A DNA stretch of 15,511 bases from Bacteroidia bacterium. GTDB taxonomy: Bacteria; Bacteroidota; Bacteroidia; Bacteroidales; Azobacteroidaceae. Made by a program: the position numbers and the translations under genes. Below are positions 7,813-14,239 of the stretch, piece by piece (within the stretch, counting starts at the first letter, position 1; every line of letters begins with the position of its first letter). Location: the NCBI GenBank assembly GCA_025999115.1, contig BNWW01000047.1, positions 1 to 15,511 on the forward strand, written 5' to 3'. The notes under the pieces are model-generated. The model had not been told where the DNA came from, made no database searches, and was given only the letters and a program-made list of their open reading frames with translations.

Positions 7813-9831
7813 ATGAAAAATATTTTTATATCAGTTTTTTTATTGACTTTTTGCGTATCGGCATCAGCGGTAGATTTTGCAGGAGGCGAAGGAACCCCAA
7901 CAAATCCATACAAAATAGCTACTGCCGCCCAGGTAAACGAAATCAGGAATAATATGACTTCACATTTTATCCTGCTGAACGACATTGATTTGTCAAGCGA
8001 TTATCCGAGCTGGACGCCTATCGGGAAGACAACTCCTTATTTTAGCGGTGTTTTAAATGGCGATGGACACGTTATTTCAGGTATCAGCATAACATCTGCT
8101 TCGGGAAACTATACCGGATTTTTCGGAGTATTAGCCGGAACAGTTAAAAATCTCGGTGTGAAAGGAAGCGTAACGGCTACAACTGTTGCCAATGGCGGTG
8201 GAGCAGGTCTCTTAGCCGGATATTTAGGACAGGCAGTTCCTGCTACTTCCACCATAGAAAACTGTTTTGCGGAAGGTACTGTTGTTGCCAATATAGGTAC
8301 GGCAGGCGGCGCGGCTCTTATCGTAGGGACCATTGCGCAGGCTCACGCTGTTGTCCGCAACTGTTATTCAAAAGGCTCAGTAACAAATACGGGAGCGCCT
8401 TATACGGGCGGAATTGCGGGACGTACAACGGCAGTAAATGCAACCGTAACAAACTGTTATTCGGAAGCAACCGTAACGGGACAAATGTATGTAGGCGGAA
8501 TTATCGGACAGTTACGTGGCGACAATATATCGAATTGTTATGCTTCTGGAGCGGTTTCCGGTACCGATTACGTTGGCGGAGTTATTGGAAATGCGTATAA
8601 TGATGCAGACAAAAAAGCGACCGGATTTGTCGCTCTTAATCCCTCTGTAACCGCTACAACCGGCAGCAATGTCGGACAGGTTTGCGGAGCGATTGGGGCA
8701 GGTATCACAGCCGATAAACTCTACGGTCTGGAAACTACAACGGTTATTTTAAACGGCGAGGCACAATCCATAACAAGCAATGCTACCGGAAAAGATGGCG
8801 CAACTACCGCTTTGACAACGTTATTATCACAGATTTTTTATAAAACAACCTTAGGTTGGGATTTTGATAATATTTGGGCTATCCGTGAAGGAAAGAAAAT
8901 TCCTTATTTCCAATGGCAAGAGGCTGATTATGCTGCTGTATATGCTACTGAACCTTTTACTATTGGAGCAAATGTTGCAAAATCCGCAGTTGAATATGCA
9001 ACACAAGGTAAATATGGCAATATCGTAATCAATTCTGACGGAACTAACACCGGACAATTAACCGGCATTACGGGCGATTTAACCGTAAGTGGTACCATAA
9101 GTTTGGTAAAACCATTCGAGCCGAAAAAATGGTACACCATCGGTTTCCCTATTGAATTTGGAACCGTAACAGCAACGGCTACCGGTGGAATTTTCAATGC
9201 AGGATATGGTGCTTTGGAAGTTCATAATGGAATAGAAGGAGTAGGCAGTCATGGCGATTTTTGGTTAAAAACCGTAAATTCGGACGCAGAAGGTTTCACT
9301 GTGGCTACAACTTTGGATGCAGGCAAAGGCTATATCATTCAATTCCCGGATGATTTTGAAGATATACCGGTTACTTTCACTTCGGATGCAAACATAACTT
9401 TATCTGCCAATTCTACTGAACTTCCTGCCGGTGATAACGCGGGTTATGCGTTAATTGCAAATCCGGGTTTGAGCGGTGTAACCGATCGTAGCGAAGATTT
9501 CAAAGGACATTACCAATACGATTTTACGAATCAACGGTTTGACGTTGAAACAGGAACCGAAATTAGCGTTTCCTTGAAACCCTTTGAAGCGTTGTTGGTA
9601 GCTCATAGCGATGTATCCGTTTTAAAATCATCCGTTAGCAGCGAAGATAGCGATGCAGTTACCGGATTGAATGTTGCGGATGCGAACGATCCGGTTATTG
9701 AAACACGATATTATAATTTGCAGGGTGTTGCCGTAGGGGCGTTGCGCGCAACGCCCCTACAACCGGGCATTTATATTGTGAAACAAATTCACGAATCGGG
9801 CAAGAGTGAAGTGAGCAAAATTATAAAATAA
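7813..9831 (+). CDS. GLUG-repeat surface protein, long form, with T9SS sorting domain (second of tandem pair)
   Basis: This 672-residue protein is a diverged duplicate of its upstream neighbour for the first 375 residues. It has a signal peptide ending CVSASA, FAGGEGTPTNPYKIATAAQV, FILLNDIDLS, GLUG repeats (FFGVLAGTVKNLGVKG, ENCFAEGTVV, RNCYSKGSVT, TNCYSEATVTG, SNCYASGAVSGTDYVGGVIG) and the closing GWDFDNIWAIREGKKIPYFQW. It then adds a region of about 220 residues (roughly 385-610) absent from the paralogue. Its landmarks are KKWYTIGFPIEFG, DAGKGYIIQFPDD, AGYALIANPGL and LKPFEALLVAHSD, a pattern seen in secreted Bacteroidota proteins but without a name I can give. The C-terminus ETRYYNLQGVAV, then PGIYIVKQIHESGKSEVSKIIK, is a T9SS-type sorting tail. 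It is interrupted by residues encoded by a 28-bp palindrome (9733-9760), read in frame as VGALRATPL. Confidence 0.87.
   Translation: MKNIFISVFLLTFCVSASAVDFAGGEGTPTNPYKIATAAQVNEIRNNMTSHFILLNDIDLSSDYPSWTPIGKTTPYFSGVLNGDGHVISGISITSASGNYTGFFGVLAGTVKNLGVKGSVTATTVANGGGAGLLAGYLGQAVPATSTIENCFAEGTVVANIGTAGGAALIVGTIAQAHAVVRNCYSKGSVTNTGAPYTGGIAGRTTAVNATVTNCYSEATVTGQMYVGGIIGQLRGDNISNCYASGAVSGTDYVGGVIGNAYNDADKKATGFVALNPSVTATTGSNVGQVCGAIGAGITADKLYGLETTTVILNGEAQSITSNATGKDGATTALTTLLSQIFYKTTLGWDFDNIWAIREGKKIPYFQWQEADYAAVYATEPFTIGANVAKSAVEYATQGKYGNIVINSDGTNTGQLTGITGDLTVSGTISLVKPFEPKKWYTIGFPIEFGTVTATATGGIFNAGYGALEVHNGIEGVGSHGDFWLKTVNSDAEGFTVATTLDAGKGYIIQFPDDFEDIPVTFTSDANITLSANSTELPAGDNAGYALIANPGLSGVTDRSEDFKGHYQYDFTNQRFDVETGTEISVSLKPFEALLVAHSDVSVLKSSVSSEDSDAVTGLNVADANDPVIETRYYNLQGVAVGALRATPLQPGIYIVKQIHESGKSEVSKIIK
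8110..8600 (+). repeat. GLUG repeat region, second paralogue
   Basis: Five or so units with the core NC[YF][SA].[AG].V.........GG..G appear at ENCFAEG, RNCYSKG, TNCYSEA and SNCYASG, preceded by a NLGVKG unit. Spacing and order match the upstream paralogue unit by unit, which supports whole-gene tandem duplication rather than independent repeat growth. Confidence 0.75.
9733..9760. repeat. 28-bp perfect palindrome (REP-like element) inside the coding sequence
   Basis: The arm gtaggggcgttgcg (9733-9746) is followed directly by its exact reverse complement cgcaacgcccctac (9747-9760), with no spacer and no mismatch. The flanking bases (c at 9732, a at 9761) do not pair. It is much more G/C-rich than the surrounding gene and sits in the loop of the T9SS tail between NLQGVAV and QPGIYIV, adding residues without breaking the frame. 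This is the structure expected of a mobilised REP-like palindrome. Confidence 0.8.
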
Positions 9832-9871
9832 TAATTACTTTACCCCTACATCCTCCACCACATCCACGTCA

Positions 9872-10003
9872 TTGCGTGGCGATGCTATCGGTACACAATC
9901 AGCATCAGACAATCCGAATATTCCGGTAGGTAATGCTGTGTGGATAGTTGGATTACTCGCCGGCGCCTATATGATCGTAAAAGGCAAAAGATATGTGGTA
10001 TAA
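9872..10003 (+). CDS. Possible small orphan membrane-anchor ORF or gene remnant
   Basis: The 161-bp gap between the second GLUG gene and the EEP gene holds an open frame from about 9827 to a TAA at 10001-10003. Its end reads NPNIPVGNAVWIVGLLAGAYMIVK then GKRYVV: a Pro-Val-Gly start, one hydrophobic helix and a short basic tail. This resembles the C-terminal membrane-anchor segments of some Bacteroidota surface proteins. No ATG precedes the hydrophobic part; a TTG at 9872 or the preceding in-frame codons would be needed, and the upstream Thr/Ser-rich part (FTPTSSTTSTS) has no signal peptide. It overlaps the EEP start by 11 bp. It could be a short real protein with an unusual start, or the tail of a lost larger gene. 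Confidence 0.35.
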   Translation: MRGDAIGTQSASDNPNIPVGNAVWIVGLLAGAYMIVKGKRYVV

Positions 10004-10862
10004 GCATCTTTTTCTATTGTTGCTATTTTTTTCGGCATTTAATATCTTGTCTTTCGCAGAAAACGAAACTCTAAAAATACTCAGTTATAATATCTACAAA
10101 GGCATGGCGTTTGACACATCGGCAGAAAAATCAGATTTTGCGGAATGGGTCAAGACACAGTCGCCGGATATTGTGGCGTTGGAGGAAGCAAATGATTTTA
10201 CGCAAGCTAAATTAGAGAGTTTGGCACGAAAATACGGACATCCCTACGCGATATTGTTAAAGGAAAACGGATTCCCTGTGGCATTAACTTCCAAGTATCC
10301 GATAGTCAATGTGCGAAAAGTGACGGATAATATGCACCACGGATTTATTCAGGCGCAAATTTTAGATTTTAATATCCTGGTTACTCACCTTTCGCCTCAT
10401 AAATATTGGAAACGAGGAGAGGAAATAGACTTGATATTGAGCACAATTAACCATACAAATCCGGAAGAAAAATGGATAGTAGCCGGTGATTTTAACGCCT
10501 ATTCACCCTTAGACTCCTTGGGTTATCAGGACGGCTTGCTGAAAGAACGGATCATGATGTATGAAAAAAAGTATCAATCGCACGAAAATCTGAAAAATAA
10601 TACTATTGAGTATTCCGTCATCCAAAAAGTACTGGATTTCGGTTTCTACGATGCGTTAAAATTGAAAAATAACACGTATATATCGACTGCCCCGACTTTG
10701 GAAGAAACTTATATGGAAAGTAATAATGCAACGTTTCGGATAGATTATATTTTCGTTTCAAAAAATCTGAAAAATCAGGTATTGAATTGTTCGGTAATAA
10801 AAGACAATTTCACAGACCACAAGTCAGACCATTATCCGGTTCTTTTGGAATTAAAGCAATAA
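9993..10862 (+). CDS. Secreted endonuclease/exonuclease/phosphatase-family (EEP) hydrolase
   Basis: An uncleaved length of 289 residues starts with a hydrophobic signal peptide (about 1-22, ending LSFA), so the enzyme is exported, probably to the periplasm. The EEP metal-dependent phosphoesterase fold is clear: SYNIYKG (Asn33), DIVALEEAN (metal-binding Glu65), VTHLSPH (His132), VAGDFNAYSP (Asp166, Asn168), RIDYIFVS (Asp251) and the final SDHYPVLLEL (Asp279, His280). All catalytic positions are present. Members act as DNases, sphingomyelinases, inositol-phosphate phosphatases or other phosphodiesterases, and sequence alone does not choose. Next to phosphodiester glycosidases and a phosphate-ester antiporter, a phosphodiesterase or sugar-phosphate phosphatase role is more likely than a nuclease (inference). 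It lies 6 bp before the transporter gene, suggesting tight co-expression. Confidence 0.9.
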   Translation: MWYKHLFLLLLFFSAFNILSFAENETLKILSYNIYKGMAFDTSAEKSDFAEWVKTQSPDIVALEEANDFTQAKLESLARKYGHPYAILLKENGFPVALTSKYPIVNVRKVTDNMHHGFIQAQILDFNILVTHLSPHKYWKRGEEIDLILSTINHTNPEEKWIVAGDFNAYSPLDSLGYQDGLLKERIMMYEKKYQSHENLKNNTIEYSVIQKVLDFGFYDALKLKNNTYISTAPTLEETYMESNNATFRIDYIFVSKNLKNQVLNCSVIKDNFTDHKSDHYPVLLELKQ

Positions 10863-10868
10863 TCAAGG

Positions 10869-12251
10869 ATGAATAAAATCTTGTCTTTCTACAAAAAAAG
10901 CGATCCTTCCACTCCGTTTCAAGGCGATGAAGTCGCTGTGAAAAAGTATTATAACCGGCTTCGCTGGCAGGTTTTCCTGTCTTCTACCATCGGTTATAGT
11001 CTGTATTACGTTTGCCGCACCAGTTTGAATGTGGTAAAGAAACCGATTATCGAAAGCGGCGCGTTGGATGCGCAGCAGTTGGGGATTATTGGTTCGGCAT
11101 TGCTGTTTGCGTATGCAATCGGAAAGTTTATCAACGGATTCCTCACCGACCGATCCAATATCAAACGCTTTATGGCGACAGGCTTAATTGTTTCGGCAAT
11201 AGTCAATTTGGCAATCGGAGTGCTCGGCTTTGGCAGTCTTTCCGCAGGAATCACTTCCGCCGGATTCTTCGTGGCTTTCGCCGTACTGTGGGGAATGAAC
11301 GGATGGAGTCAATCCATGGGCGCAGCTCCGGCTATCGTATCGCTTTCGCGCTGGTTTCCGCTGAAAGAACGCGGCACTTTTTACGGATTTTTCAGTGCAA
11401 GCCATAATTTGGGGGAGTTTCTCTCTTTTGTTTTTGTTGGCTTGCTGGTCGGTTTTGCCGGTTGGCAATGGGGCTTTGCCGATGCTGCAGTCGCAGGTTT
11501 TATTGGGGTGCTGACTATCGTGCTCTTTTTGCACGATACGCCTGAAAGTAAGGGATTGCCCGCCATAGAAGTAATCGCACAGGAAAAAACGGAAGGAAAA
11601 CAGGATATTGCTGCCGCACAGAAGGGCGTACTCAAAAATCCTTTTGTATGGATTATTGCTTTGGCGAGCGCATTTATGTACATAAGCCGCTACGCTATTA
11701 ACGGTTGGGGCGTGTTGTTTTTGCAGGAAGAAAAAGGTTTTTCGTTGGAAACAGCAACACAAATAATTTCGATTAATGCCCTCTTGGGAGTTGTCGGGAC
11801 AGTTTTTTCGGGTTGGATGTCCGACAAACTGTTCAAAGGGAAACGGAATATGCCGGCGTTGCTATTCGGCGTTGTCAATGCCATCGCACTGTGTTTATTC
11901 CTGTATTCGGGCAACAGCCTTTGGGTAAACATCTTGAGCATGGTATTGTTTGGAATTGCCATTGGCGTTTTGATTTGTTTTGTCGGCGGATTGATGGCAG
12001 TAGATATTGTGCCGAGAAACGCTACGGGAGCGGCGTTGGGTGTTGTCGGTATCGCGAGTTATATCGGTGCCGGATTGCAGGACATTATCAGTGGAACTTT
12101 AATTGAAAAGAATAAAGTAGCAACTGGAATAGTAGATGGAGTGGAACAGTTTCACTATGACTTTACGCAAGTGGGCATATTCTGGATAGCCGCATCGGTT
12201 ATTTCTTTTCTGTTGGCTACATTGGTTTGGAATGCGAAACAAAAAAGTTGA
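10869..12251 (+). CDS. MFS organophosphate:phosphate antiporter family transporter (GlpT/UhpT/UhpC-like)
   Basis: This 460-residue inner-membrane protein has about 12 hydrophobic segments and the organisation of the OPA subfamily of the major facilitator superfamily. Members exchange inorganic phosphate for glycerol-3-phosphate, hexose phosphates or phosphoglycerates, or act as sensors (UhpC). The two phosphate-binding arginines of GlpT appear to be conserved: Arg50 in YYVCRTSLNVVKKP and Arg274 in YISRYAINGWGVLFLQEEKG. The family loop signature is seen in SRWFPLKERGTFYGFFSASH then NLGEF (about 161-186), and NGFLTDRSNIKRF matches the MFS loop between helices 2 and 3. Start at 10869 gives the short basic cytoplasmic N-terminus usual for the family. 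It is 6 bp after the EEP gene and 19 bp before the SGNH/phosphodiester-glycosidase fusion. The substrate is probably a phosphorylated sugar or glycerol compound released by its neighbours, but which one cannot be told. Confidence 0.9.
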   Translation: MNKILSFYKKSDPSTPFQGDEVAVKKYYNRLRWQVFLSSTIGYSLYYVCRTSLNVVKKPIIESGALDAQQLGIIGSALLFAYAIGKFINGFLTDRSNIKRFMATGLIVSAIVNLAIGVLGFGSLSAGITSAGFFVAFAVLWGMNGWSQSMGAAPAIVSLSRWFPLKERGTFYGFFSASHNLGEFLSFVFVGLLVGFAGWQWGFADAAVAGFIGVLTIVLFLHDTPESKGLPAIEVIAQEKTEGKQDIAAAQKGVLKNPFVWIIALASAFMYISRYAINGWGVLFLQEEKGFSLETATQIISINALLGVVGTVFSGWMSDKLFKGKRNMPALLFGVVNAIALCLFLYSGNSLWVNILSMVLFGIAIGVLICFVGGLMAVDIVPRNATGAALGVVGIASYIGAGLQDIISGTLIEKNKVATGIVDGVEQFHYDFTQVGIFWIAASVISFLLATLVWNAKQKS

Positions 12252-12270
12252 ATCAATAGATAAAAATATT

Positions 12271-14187
12271 ATGTTAAGAAGAACGATTTTCAGCTTGTTA
12301 CTATTTTGCTCGCCGGTTGTATCTGCGCAGCAAAATACCATTGAAAAATTAGATACCGAAATGGTGTCGAATCAACAGACACCGGACGAAAACACCTTGT
12401 GGGTGGATGCGAAAACCTTATCTATCGAAGGGCAAGGCTGGAAAAACGGATTAGCCGATTTTACCCGTTTGCCCGATAAGTTTCAAGCGACAGTTACTTC
12501 TAATGTTTGGAATCTAAGCCGTCATTCTGCCGGACTTGCCGTTCATTTTTTTGTTACAGGCACCTCGTTTATAGAGGCGAAATGGACACTGACAGAAAAC
12601 AGATATATGGCTCACATGACCTCAGTGGGCGTTAACGGACTTGATTTGTATGTCAAACAAAATGGGAAATGGCAGTGGGGTGGAATTGCCAAACCGGAGC
12701 GAGAAGGTTTGGAACAAAAAACATTGATACGAAAAGGATTTCTACCCGAAAAAACGTATGAATGTATGCTGTACCTGCCGTTATACACCGGTATTTCGGC
12801 TCTCGAACTGGGATTTTCACCCCAATCCAAGGTTACCGGTGCAACCAATAACGAGAAAAAACCGATGGTGTTTTACGGCACATCCATCCTCCACGGTTGC
12901 AGTGCTTCACGTGCCGGTATGCCTTTCGTTGCCATGCTGGGACGACAATTTGAACTGCCTGTCGTCAACTTGGGATTTTCGGGAAATGGCAAGATGGAAA
13001 ATTATTTTGCCGATATATTAAGCGAGGTGGAGGCTTCGATTTATGTGATTGATTGTCTGCCGAATATGTCCGGTTTTTCAAAGGACGAAATAACGAACCG
13101 GGTACTGACGTTGATTAGAAATTTGCGCAAACACAAGACTGATACACCGATAATTTTAGTCGAAGATAGAACTTACACGCATCCGAATCTGACAGGAAAA
13201 CCCGTTCAAAACCACCGCAGGGAAGGACAACAATCGGCTTATGAAGTATTGAAAAACGAAATAACCGATTTATATTATGTGGAGGGAGATGCGCTATTGG
13301 GCGATGACAACGAAGCGGCTGTCGATGGCTCCCATCCTTCGGATTTAGGTATGTACCGCTATTACACGGTGTTAAAACCGGTGATAGCGAAAGCATTAAA
13401 CGCCAAAGATTCTCTCGCGATAGTTCAAACTCAGTGGGAAACATTACCTGTCGAAAAAGGGATAGTTCATAAGCATTTTCAGTTTCCAATGCTTTATCAA
13501 CGGGCGCAAAACATTAATATTATTGAGATTGATACAAAAGTTGCTCAGCGTAAAGCGAAAATAATCATGGCTGACAGTTGCGATATAACCAGTAATATGG
13601 CGAAAAATAATCATGCCATAGTCGCAATCAATGCTTCCTATTACAACGAAAAAACGTTCGAATCGGTCAGCTATTATCGTATAGACAAGAAAGTGATGTC
13701 CTATACGGCAGAAAATGAGCTATTCCGCGTGAATGGTGCCTTGTTGATAAAAAACGGGAAAATTGACATCATTCCTTGGAGTCCGGAGATTGAAAAAAAC
13801 TACAATGAACAAAAAGGAGAAGTATTGGCGAGTGGACCATTGCTAATCCGGCAAGGGGAAAGTCTAAACTACGACATCTCCGGCGACAAATTTTACGACA
13901 TGGCACACCCGCGCAGTGCAATCGGAATTACTCACGATAACAAATTATTGTTGCTAACAGTGGACGGGCGTTTCGAGAAAGAAGCAGTCGGCGTTACGAT
14001 TTCCGAACTAACGCAACTGATGAAACTGCTCGATTGCAAAGAAGCATTAAATCTGGACGGCGGACGATCCACTACGCTCTGGTCGCACAAAGCCCCGGAC
14101 AATGGCGTACTGAACTACCCTGCATGGAACAAAGTTTTTGATCATTACGGCGAACGTTGTAATAACAATACATTGATCATTTATTAA
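12271..14187 (+). CDS. Secreted bifunctional SGNH hydrolase / phosphodiester glycosidase (NAGPA/DUF2233) fusion
   Basis: I place the start at 12271 (MLRRTIFSLLLFCSPVVSAQ), which begins directly with a signal peptide and follows an A/T-rich taaaaatatt. The ATG at 12232 would add 13 charged residues and overlap the transporter gene. Residues 30-190 form a GxDLY-type beta domain (GLDLY at 123-127). Residues 195-385 are an SGNH hydrolase: YGTSILHG with nucleophile Ser205, NLGFSGNG (Gly235), DCLPNMS (Asn265) and DGSHPSD (Asp352, His355), so the esterase set is complete. Residues 400-638 are a NAGPA domain: AIVAINASYYN (from 450), ASGPLLI, AHPRSAIG (545-552), VDGR (564-567) and ALNLDGGRSTTLW, where one motif Gly is Arg599. 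No T9SS tail is present; it ends NNNTLIIY. It probably removes acyl groups and cleaves a sugar phosphodiester on the same polymer. It is the last gene of the operon. Confidence 0.88.
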   Translation: MLRRTIFSLLLFCSPVVSAQQNTIEKLDTEMVSNQQTPDENTLWVDAKTLSIEGQGWKNGLADFTRLPDKFQATVTSNVWNLSRHSAGLAVHFFVTGTSFIEAKWTLTENRYMAHMTSVGVNGLDLYVKQNGKWQWGGIAKPEREGLEQKTLIRKGFLPEKTYECMLYLPLYTGISALELGFSPQSKVTGATNNEKKPMVFYGTSILHGCSASRAGMPFVAMLGRQFELPVVNLGFSGNGKMENYFADILSEVEASIYVIDCLPNMSGFSKDEITNRVLTLIRNLRKHKTDTPIILVEDRTYTHPNLTGKPVQNHRREGQQSAYEVLKNEITDLYYVEGDALLGDDNEAAVDGSHPSDLGMYRYYTVLKPVIAKALNAKDSLAIVQTQWETLPVEKGIVHKHFQFPMLYQRAQNINIIEIDTKVAQRKAKIIMADSCDITSNMAKNNHAIVAINASYYNEKTFESVSYYRIDKKVMSYTAENELFRVNGALLIKNGKIDIIPWSPEIEKNYNEQKGEVLASGPLLIRQGESLNYDISGDKFYDMAHPRSAIGITHDNKLLLLTVDGRFEKEAVGVTISELTQLMKLLDCKEALNLDGGRSTTLWSHKAPDNGVLNYPAWNKVFDHYGERCNNNTLIIY

Positions 14188-14239
14188 CCACGGCATACCC
14201 AAGTTGTTTGGATGTTTTAGTCATCAAAGGATGTCTTGA
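14188..14239. other. Short convergent intergenic region, no clear terminator
   Basis: These 52 bp separate two genes that end toward each other. A direct repeat ggatgt occurs twice, but I see no stem-loop with a T-run for either direction, so termination here is not explained by a visible intrinsic terminator. Confidence 0.4.

Noticed and set aside
11184..11762. Open frame of 192 codons on the minus strand inside the transporter gene
   Set aside because: It is antisense to a clear 460-residue MFS protein with conserved residues; its translation is Cys/Arg/Lys/Ser-rich with no family resemblance, as expected of a shadow frame.
12232..12270. Upstream ATG for the SGNH/phosphodiester-glycosidase gene
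   Set aside because: It would put 13 charged residues before the signal peptide and overlap the transporter; the ATG at 12271 gives a proper signal peptide.
14188..14239. Bidirectional terminator between the convergent genes
   Set aside because: Only a direct repeat (ggatgt) is seen, not an inverted one, and there is no T-tract in the correct place.
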